Origin: Clostridiales bacterium
GTDB lineage: Bacteria; Bacillota; Clostridia; Oscillospirales; Butyricicoccaceae
Reading direction: 5' to 3'
DNA length: 10,773 nucleotides
Assembly (NCBI GenBank): GCA_004555915.1
Contig: SFJM01000048.1
Coordinates: 1 to 10,773 of the forward strand
Numbering within the stretch: the stretch's first letter is position 1; each line of letters opens with the position of its first letter. Position numbers and translations under genes: made by a program. Of the stretch, positions 5,755 through 10,773 are shown piece after piece. A model generated the notes under the pieces. It saw nothing but the letters and a program-made list of their open reading frames with translations. It was not told the DNA's origin and made no database searches.

Positions 5755-7428
5755 TCACCTGTTCATCATAATGGTATCGGTACTCAGTACCGGCGGACGG
5801 ATGCCGCCGGAAATCTGTGCATTTTTCCGTGCAATACGGACGATATCATTGGAATGATCGCCGATACGCTCGAAATCATGCAATGCTTCCGCAAAAATGA
5901 TACCCGGTTCTGTGCTGCACTGCTTCGCACGCAGGCGTGCAATATGGTTGTTTTCCGACTGGCGGGTTTTTTCATCAATGGAATCCTCCATCCGGTGCAG
6001 CTGCAATGCATCCTGCTCTGTCAGGTCATGACACAGGAAGCCGCAGAACGCACGGTCAAACATCAGCAGGTCGGTTTCATAAATATCCATCAGTTCATTG
6101 CGTGCTTCCTCTGAATATACCAGCTTGTTCTGGACACTTTTTTCAGTCTTTTCCAGAAGATTGATGGCATGGTCACCGATACGCTCCAGATCACCGATCA
6201 GATGGAACATATTCGCCACAAGCTGCGGGATATGGGATGGCAGGCTATGGCCGCTGAAATCAACCAGATAATCGGTAATGCCATGATTGAGGAAATTGAT
6301 TACATTTTCCCGTTCACGAATTTCATCCGCCTTGCTGATGTCATTGTTCATCATACCTTCTGCTGCAAGAATATAGTTCTCACGAACCAGACCGGCCATG
6401 CGTTCCGCTTCCTTATACAGCTGGCGCATGGTAACGCTGGGAGCATCAATCTGCTTCGCGTCAATATAAGTAAACCGGTATGCATTTTCGTGTACCTTCT
6501 TCGGGATAAAACGATAGGAAATGCTCACCAACTGCTTGACAAACGGCAGGAGGACCAGTGCGGTTACCAGCTTAAAGGTAATATGGAACATGGAAATCTG
6601 AACCACTGTATTGGTAGTGAACCAGTCATAAATATCCACAAACGGCGTCAGCATGCAGATCGGTACAAAAATAATCGCACCAATCACATTATATGTACAG
6701 TAAATAATCGCTGCACGCTTGGTGTTGTTCTTCGCACCAATGGCTGACAGGAACGGTGTAACAGACGAGCCTACGTTGATACCACAGATCAGGAAGGCTG
6801 CAAAATGCATCGGCATCAGTCCCTGCATCGCCAGTGCCTGCAGGACACCAACAGCGGCGGAAGAGCTCTGGATCACTGCGCAAAGCAGGATACCTACCAG
6901 TACGCCAAGAATCGGATTGGTGGCGCTGGCAATAAACTGCTGGAACTCCGGGATATCCTTTAGTCCGGACATGGAAGAGCTCATGGTATGCAGTCCCTGG
7001 AACAGGATACCAAAGCCAAGGATAATCTGGCCGATATACTTTTGCAGGTTCTTTTTACAGAACATCTGCATCAGCGCACCGGCAAAAATACAGACCGGAG
7101 CAAGCCAGGAAATATCCAATGCAATCAGGATACTGGTCATGGTGGTACCGACGTTGGCACCGAGGATGACACCGGCAGCCTGAATCAGATCCATAATTCC
7201 TGCATTCAGGAAGCCCATGCACATGACGGTAGTCGCTGAAGACGACTGCACACAGGCAGTTACAAATACGCCAAGCAGAAACCCCATAACCGGATTTCGT
7301 GTCAGCTTTTCCAGCAGATTGTTCAGCTTTGGCCCGGCAGCAAGCTCCAGTCCGGCACCCATATATTTCATGCCAAACAGGAACAGGCCCAGACCGCCGC
7401 ATAGCGACAGAATGTTATTTAGTCCCAT
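5755..7428 (-). CDS. Na+/phosphate cotransporter, NptA type, with PhoU-like domain
   Basis: A 557-residue inner-membrane transporter predicted to import phosphate with sodium. ATG 7426-7428 follows AAGGAGA with 6-base spacing. The membrane part (about 1-300) has two inverted Na_Pi_cotrans repeats, each with the QSSS signature: QSSSATT at 61-67 and QSSSAAV at 187-193. Each is followed by a glycine motif, GANVGTT (90-96) and GINVGSS (216-222). The cytoplasmic part (about 330-540) is a PhoU-like helical domain with the paired metal-site motifs DLERIGDHAINL (413-424) and DFERIGDHSNDI (518-529). This full-length architecture is usual for the bacterial family. The gene is first in an operon with a TetR regulator. 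Phosphate is the family's assumed substrate; related anions cannot be excluded from sequence. All key motifs are intact. Confidence 0.94.
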   Translation of the reverse strand: MGLNNILSLCGGLGLFLFGMKYMGAGLELAAGPKLNNLLEKLTRNPVMGFLLGVFVTACVQSSSATTVMCMGFLNAGIMDLIQAAGVILGANVGTTMTSILIALDISWLAPVCIFAGALMQMFCKKNLQKYIGQIILGFGILFQGLHTMSSSMSGLKDIPEFQQFIASATNPILGVLVGILLCAVIQSSSAAVGVLQALAMQGLMPMHFAAFLICGINVGSSVTPFLSAIGAKNNTKRAAIIYCTYNVIGAIIFVPICMLTPFVDIYDWFTTNTVVQISMFHITFKLVTALVLLPFVKQLVSISYRFIPKKVHENAYRFTYIDAKQIDAPSVTMRQLYKEAERMAGLVRENYILAAEGMMNNDISKADEIRERENVINFLNHGITDYLVDFSGHSLPSHIPQLVANMFHLIGDLERIGDHAINLLEKTEKSVQNKLVYSEEARNELMDIYETDLLMFDRAFCGFLCHDLTEQDALQLHRMEDSIDEKTRQSENNHIARLRAKQCSTEPGIIFAEALHDFERIGDHSNDIVRIARKNAQISGGIRPPVLSTDTIMMNR

Positions 7429-7723
7429 TATGTTCTCCTTAACATCAACTGTTCAGTTTCACAATGCGTGCGGCATTGGAAACCTGTACGGACTCGGCGC
7501 ACTTCATCTGCACCTGCACAAAATATTATAACACTTCCACCCTTTGTTTGCACCAATTATTTTACATTTCTTTTAAAAACACAGCGAAATCTTTGCAAAC
7601 ATTTGACGTAAATTTTACATAATATCAAAATGCAGAGCAAAACACCTGAACATATCCTTTCGCTCATAGAGTTTTCCCGCTTCTACAGACGGAAAATAAT
7701 ACGGTTTATTTTCATATGTTTCC
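7429..7723. other. Leader and upstream region of the Na/Pi operon
   Basis: No gene is evident here. Reading on the - strand, it holds an A/T-rich upstream part with a 15-bp imperfect palindrome (7606-7620) and two copies of TTTTACAT on the + strand (7560-7567 and 7613-7620), then the promoter at 7525-7533. A leader of about 90 bases follows, with a CAATGC/GCATTG hairpin near 7464-7480. A 64-codon open frame on the + strand from 7630 runs into the repeat element and is unlikely to be real. Confidence 0.5.
7525..7533 (-). promoter_or_regulatory. Extended -10 promoter of the Na/Pi-TetR operon
   Basis: TGTTATAAT on the - strand, about 97 bp before the transporter start codon. The -35 at 17-bp spacing (GTGCAA) matches consensus at only three positions. 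Confidence 0.6.
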
Positions 7724-7806
7724 GCACAAAAAAGTCCCCACTGCGACAGCATTTCGCCATCTGCCATGGGGACAGCCTGTCAAAAGCAGCCGGGCTTTTG
7801 ACAAAA
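7724..7806 (-). repeat. Structured 3' repeat, copy A (downstream of HD gene)
   Basis: This ~83-bp element aligns with copy B at 8638-8720 with about 12 differences in 82 positions. Read on the - strand it has a 10-bp hairpin (TGTCAAAAGC / GCTTTTGACA), then a second stem GTCCCCA / TGGGGAC around an inner GATGGC / GCTGTC pairing, ending in TTTTTT. It begins about 50 bp after the HD gene's stop codon and can act as its terminator. No tRNA, ORF or transposase is associated with it. Confidence 0.75.
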
Positions 7807-7855
7807 TTCGTTTTGATTTTATGATGCAGGTATTCATAGCGTCTTACAGGCCACT

Positions 7856-8545
7856 TCACAGCACCTTACTGCCATTTGCCGTCAGCTTGAATTTCGCTCC
7901 CAGCATTTCCGCAGCCCTTCTGCACATCACCATGCGCCCAAGAAAGATTTCAAAGTATTCATACATGGTGCAAATCTGCTCATCAATCTGGAGATTGAGT
8001 GCAACCGTGGATTTTTTTGCATTAATTTTTAACTTTGCCTCGGTAACTGCATAATTCACCCGGTCATGGATGTCAAATGCCGCCTGTTCCTTCTCCCGGA
8101 CGCGGTTTCGGCGCACATCGGTTTTATCCGCGATAATCAATGCGGCAGAAATCGGGTCCATCGCCCCTCCTGTTGATTCGTCGTGATGTCCAATAGCAGA
8201 GACAATCGTGACACGGTCCTCCAGCGGCAGCTTAAGATCCTTCAGCAGCTCGTTGGCAAGGATTGCACCGTACTCCGCGTGATGTGTACGGTTGACTGCA
8301 TTGCCAATATCATGCATGAGACCTGCAATTCTGACCAGTTCGATGTCATGCTCCGGGTAGTCAAATTTCCGCAGAATCTCTGCCGCGCGTTCCGCTACCA
8401 GCGTGCAGTGCGCCCGGGAATGATCGGTGAAGCCCATCACGCCGAGATTTTCATTGCCCTTGCGCAGGAATGCGCAGATTTCCTTATTTTCTCTGACTGT
8501 CTGATACAGTGTCACGTTTTTGTTGTGTTTTTTATTCGTCGCCAA
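7856..8545 (-). CDS. HD-domain phosphohydrolase
   Basis: A 229-residue metal-dependent phosphohydrolase-like protein of unknown substrate. It starts at TTG (8543-8545): AGGGA stands 6 bases before it, an in-frame TAG lies four codons upstream, and the next in-frame ATG (codon 37) would cut into conserved sequence. The HD domain spans about 40-145, with His42 or His46 in TDHSRAHC, the His78-Asp79 pair in GLMHDIGN, His88/His89, His120/His121 in IGHHDE and Asp140 in LIIADKTDVRRNRVR. These give the full set of expected metal ligands. The C-terminal part (FDIHDRVNYAVTEAKL through FEIFLGRMVMCRRAAEMLG) is a conserved extension that I recall in a family of uncharacterised Clostridia proteins. It is monocistronic: repeat B precedes it and repeat A follows. 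Nucleotide or phosphate-ester hydrolysis is inferred from the fold. Confidence 0.88.
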   Translation of the reverse strand: MATNKKHNKNVTLYQTVRENKEICAFLRKGNENLGVMGFTDHSRAHCTLVAERAAEILRKFDYPEHDIELVRIAGLMHDIGNAVNRTHHAEYGAILANELLKDLKLPLEDRVTIVSAIGHHDESTGGAMDPISAALIIADKTDVRRNRVREKEQAAFDIHDRVNYAVTEAKLKINAKKSTVALNLQIDEQICTMYEYFEIFLGRMVMCRRAAEMLGAKFKLTANGSKVL

Positions 8546-8617
8546 AACTAATCCCTACCGCCTTTGCTTCCAATCCAGCCAGATGATCCTGCTGTATGGT
8601 TTAATTTGTCCTGATTG

Positions 8618-8623
8618 TGTCAA
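8618..8623 (-). promoter_or_regulatory. Possible -35 box for the HD gene
   Basis: A perfect TTGACA on the - strand, 72 bp before the TTG start. No good -10 is present at 16-18 bp spacing, so this is only a weak candidate. Confidence 0.25.
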
Positions 8624-8637
8624 ATCATGCATCCAGC

Positions 8638-8720
8638 GCACAAAAATGCCCCCACAGCGACAGCATTTTCGCTGTCTGCCATGGGGGCGGCCTGCCAAAA
8701 GCAACCGTACTTTTGACAAA
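8638..8720 (-). repeat. Structured 3' repeat, copy B (downstream of fucO-like gene)
   Basis: Second copy of the element at 7724-7806. On the - strand: TGTCAAAAG / CTTTTGGCA hairpin (one G-U pair), then GCCCCCA / TGGGGGC enclosing GACAGC / GCTGTC, then TTTTT. It starts 16 bp after the fucO-like stop codon. Compared with copy A, an outer-stem pair changes from T-A to C-G, and inner-stem changes stay pairable only in - strand RNA. Confidence 0.75.
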
Positions 8721-8736
8721 TTAAGTTATTGTTTCA

Positions 8737-9879
8737 TTACATCAGCTTACGGAACAGCTGCTTGAAGTCTTCCACACTTGCATCCTTCGGGTTACCGGGT
8801 GCACAGGCATCCGCTGCCGCGGACTCTGCCAAAAAGTCCAGATCCTCTTCCTTCAATGCCTCAAGTTTGGATGGAATGCCTACATCCGTGGACAGCTGAC
8901 GGACAGCCTCTATTGCGGCCTTGCGATAGGTTTCCTGGTCCATCCCGGCGGTGTCAACGCCCATCGCTTCCGCAATCGCCTTATACTTTTCACCGGTGCA
9001 GTCCGCATTGTATTCCATGACGATTGGCAGCATCATAGCGCAGGCAACACCATGAGGTGTGTCATAGACCGCGCCCAGCGTGTGCGCCATAGAGTGCGCA
9101 ATGCCCAGACCAACATTCGAAAATGCCATGCCCGTGACAAACTGTCCCAGAGCCATACCTTCCCGTCCCTCGTCCTCATTCCGGACAGCGGCACGCAGGT
9201 TTTTCGCAATCAGGCGGATTGCTTCCAGATTGAGGCAATCAGCAAGTGCCCAGGCTGCCTTGGTGGTATAGCCTTCAATGGCATGGGTCAGCGCATCCAT
9301 GCCAGTGGAAGCCGTCAGTCCCTTCGGCATGGAGGACATCATATCCGGATCGACAATGGCGATATCCGGGATGTCATTGGTATCCACACAGACGAACTTA
9401 CGTTTTTTCTCCACATCCGTAATAACATAATTGATGGTGGCTTCAGCTGCCGTTCCGGCGGTTGTCGGCACGGCAATGGTAAATACGGTGCGATTCTTCG
9501 TGGGAGCCACGCCCTCCAGTGAGCGGACATCCTCAAACTCCGGGTTGTTGATGATAATGCCAATGGCCTTGCCCGTATCCATAGAGGAACCGCCGCCGAT
9601 CGTAATCATGTAATCCGCACCGGAGGCTTTGTAAGCTGCAACGCCGGACTTGACGTTCTCAATGGTCGGATTCGGCTTGATGTCAGAATACACTTCATAC
9701 GCCATATTGTTGGCATCCAGCAGATCCGTAACCTTTGCGGTGACACCGAAGCGGATCAGATCCGGATCGGAGGCAATGAATGCCTTCTGCAGTCCTTTGC
9801 TCTGAATAATGCCGGGAATCTCCTGAATGGCACCTTTGCCGTGATAAGAAATGCCGTTAAGTACAAAACGATTGACCAT
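8737..9879 (-). CDS. fucO: Lactaldehyde reductase / iron-containing alcohol dehydrogenase
   Basis: A 380-residue group III (iron-dependent) alcohol dehydrogenase. I start it at ATG 9877-9879, preceded by AGGAGGG at about 9-base spacing; the open frame continues 43 codons upstream through the promoter and is rejected. The N-terminal dinucleotide domain has GGGSSMDTGKAIG (95-107) and PTTAGTAAEATINYVI (138-153). The C-terminal domain holds the iron ligands Asp195 and His199 (GMDALTHAIEG), His262 (AHSMAH) and His276 (YDTPHG). Many stretches match E. coli FucO nearly word for word, such as FEDVRSLEG, KRKFVCVD and GFSNVGLG-like MAFSNVGLG. FucO reduces L-lactaldehyde to 1,2-propanediol with NADH during fucose or rhamnose fermentation. 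No fucose or rhamnose genes are nearby, so the substrate could be another short aldehyde or diol. It has its own promoter at 9943-9971. Confidence 0.9.
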   Translation of the reverse strand: MVNRFVLNGISYHGKGAIQEIPGIIQSKGLQKAFIASDPDLIRFGVTAKVTDLLDANNMAYEVYSDIKPNPTIENVKSGVAAYKASGADYMITIGGGSSMDTGKAIGIIINNPEFEDVRSLEGVAPTKNRTVFTIAVPTTAGTAAEATINYVITDVEKKRKFVCVDTNDIPDIAIVDPDMMSSMPKGLTASTGMDALTHAIEGYTTKAAWALADCLNLEAIRLIAKNLRAAVRNEDEGREGMALGQFVTGMAFSNVGLGIAHSMAHTLGAVYDTPHGVACAMMLPIVMEYNADCTGEKYKAIAEAMGVDTAGMDQETYRKAAIEAVRQLSTDVGIPSKLEALKEEDLDFLAESAAADACAPGNPKDASVEDFKQLFRKLM

Positions 9880-9902
9880 ACTATTTTCCCTCCTGTACGC
9901 TT

Positions 9903-9929
9903 CATATCCGATGATAGAAAACGGATATG
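9903..9929 (-). promoter_or_regulatory. Leader hairpin of the fucO-like gene
   Basis: An 8-bp inverted repeat (9903-9910 with 9922-9929, CATATCCG / CGGATATG) lies in the 5' leader between the -10 box and the ribosome site. It does not cover the Shine-Dalgarno sequence. It could stabilise the mRNA or be an operator. Confidence 0.5.
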
Positions 9930-9942
9930 GTATGTTGGTTAC

Positions 9943-9971
9943 ATTATAACACATACCACAAAAAATGGCAC
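9943..9971 (-). promoter_or_regulatory. Promoter of the fucO-like gene
   Basis: On the - strand: GTGCCA (9966-9971), 17-bp spacer, then TATAAT (9943-9948) preceded by TGT, an extended -10. The start codon is about 64 bp downstream. An imperfect inverted repeat (9931-9941 with 9947-9955) overlaps the -10. Confidence 0.65.
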
Positions 9972-9981
9972 GCATAATATT

Positions 9982-10033
9982 GAAAAAAAGACCTCTTATC
10001 GCGGGCACAAAACACCATCGGATAAGAGGTCTT
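9982..10033 (-). terminator. Terminator of the phosphoribosyltransferase-like gene
   Basis: A 13-bp perfect stem (9988-10000 with 10021-10033) and 20-base loop, followed on the - strand by seven T. It lies about 50 bp after the gene's stop codon. Confidence 0.88.
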
Positions 10034-10083
10034 CATGATTCTTTCAGAATTGACAGAATGCAGGAAAACGTACTGCAGACCGA

Positions 10084-10740
10084 TTACAGCTTAGAATAGC
10101 CGAAGGAATTGACCATAGCCTCTACAGGTATTTTTTTCTGGCAGAACGGGCAGGAACTTCCATCATAGGAAGCATAACCCGGGATATCATCACTGGTAAA
10201 GACAGTATTGACCGCAACATCGTCCATATAGTTTACTGCACTGAAAATGGTAGCTACACCACGAATCAGACCGCCATAATATCCCATGCACTCAATGCCG
10301 CGACGGATACTGATACCGGTTGTAACAGAAGCCATAAGCAGGATCACGTTCTTCCCTCGAACCATCGGCTCTACATTTTCACGGAAAAACAGCTGGCTGT
10401 TAGCGGTACGTTCGGGGCGGATCACATAAATCGTCTGGTGCTTGTTGCGGATGGAATGTCCGGCATTTTTCAGCTCCTGCGCAAGGAACGTACCAATGAC
10501 GTCCGTACCGTCCAGACATACAATGGTATCAATCGGAATCGGACTGTCTTCATACTGCTGCGCCAGAATATGGGCACACTGAGAAGCTTCACTCAGGCGG
10601 GACTTGATTGTTGTCAAATCAATATAATAATTGATATGCGAATGGTTGGTGACAAAATGTCCCGGAATAGCCTTGAGTGGTACTACTTTGCTATGCTTTT
10701 TCGATGGATATTTGACGATTCTCGATTCTAATGTGCTCAT
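10084..10740 (-). CDS. Phosphoribosyltransferase-like protein with CxxC tail
   Basis: A 218-residue protein with a type I phosphoribosyltransferase-like fold, similar to proteins often labelled orotate phosphoribosyltransferase. ATG 10738-10740 follows AAAGGAGG with good spacing. VCLDGTDVIGTFLAQEL (74-90) looks like the conserved PRT strand-loop-helix, and NVILLMASVTTGISIRRGIE (131-150) occupies the PRPP-loop position. There the usual Asp/Glu-Asp pair is replaced by Met136-Ala137, while TTG (140-142) is kept. That makes classical PRPP catalysis doubtful; a regulatory or altered-substrate role is possible. A CPFC pair (197-200), which could bind metal, lies near the C-terminus before VEAMVNSFGYSKL. 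I recall the same tail in Clostridia homologues. No other pyrimidine gene is visible. The gene appears monocistronic on this side: a terminator follows it, and only 33 bp upstream of it are in the window. Confidence 0.82.
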   Translation of the reverse strand: MSTLESRIVKYPSKKHSKVVPLKAIPGHFVTNHSHINYYIDLTTIKSRLSEASQCAHILAQQYEDSPIPIDTIVCLDGTDVIGTFLAQELKNAGHSIRNKHQTIYVIRPERTANSQLFFRENVEPMVRGKNVILLMASVTTGISIRRGIECMGYYGGLIRGVATIFSAVNYMDDVAVNTVFTSDDIPGYASYDGSSCPFCQKKIPVEAMVNSFGYSKL

Positions 10741-10773
10741 ATGCTCCTCCTTTACCGATATGTATACAAGATA

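Noticed and set aside
5506..6747. Long + strand open frames opposite the TetR and Na/Pi transporter genes
   Set aside because: They are antisense to genes with intact motifs and show low-complexity, unpatterned protein sequence.
7560..7620. TTTACA-type repeats upstream of the phosphate transporter as a PhoP box
   Set aside because: The two copies are about 53 bp apart and not the tandem arrangement expected for PhoP sites.
7724..8720. CRISPR-like or insertion-sequence interpretation of the two repeats
   Set aside because: There are only two copies 914 bp apart with a full gene between them, no regular spacers, no transposase and no visible target duplication.
9052..9522. A 156-codon + strand open frame
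   Set aside because: It is a shadow of the fucO-like gene, with no family pattern and no ribosome site.
9880..10008. N-terminal extension of the fucO-like protein by 43 codons
   Set aside because: It crosses the -10 box and leader hairpin, and FucO proteins begin at the chosen Met.

Overview
The window looks like the chromosome of an anaerobic gut Firmicute of class Clostridia, probably close to the Oscillospiraceae/Butyricicoccaceae. The reasons are IreB, strong GGAGG ribosome sites, extended -10 promoters (TGnTATAAT), roughly even base composition, and best-remembered relatives of several proteins in that group. The taxonomic call is inference. There is no mobile element with a transposase, no tRNA or rRNA, and no CRISPR array.

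Layout. Positions 1-1874 are read on the + strand: the 3' end of ireB and its terminator, then a consensus promoter driving a two-gene unit made of a conserved 96-residue protein of unknown role and a secreted peptidoglycan hydrolase (signal peptide, three SH3b domains, NlpC/P60). A bidirectional terminator at 1888-1922 separates this block from a run of genes all read on the - strand. In transcription order from the right edge these are: a phosphoribosyltransferase-like protein with an altered PRPP loop; a FucO-type iron alcohol dehydrogenase; an HD-domain phosphohydrolase; a Na/Pi cotransporter with PhoU domain, followed 3 bp later by a TetR regulator; an EcsC-family protein; an NfeD/SPFH pair; and a small membrane-anchored protein.

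How the genes relate. Most are independent units, each with its own promoter and terminator. The clear operons are 96-aa protein + NlpC/P60, Na/Pi transporter + TetR, and NfeD + SPFH. In the last pair the NfeD stop codon abuts the SPFH ribosome site. Membrane and envelope functions recur: wall hydrolase, NfeD/SPFH, EcsC and the anchored 203-aa protein.

Most interesting non-coding signal. Two copies of an ~83-bp structured element (7724-7806 and 8638-8720) lie just downstream of the HD gene and the fucO-like gene. They are ~85% identical. Their differences keep the stems paired when read as - strand RNA: one U-A to C-G exchange, plus several changes tolerated only as G-U pairs. Each ends in a T-run, so they look like a dispersed two-hairpin terminator or 3' UTR element. 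A differently sequenced two-hairpin structure with a GAAA tetraloop sits at 5043-5101.
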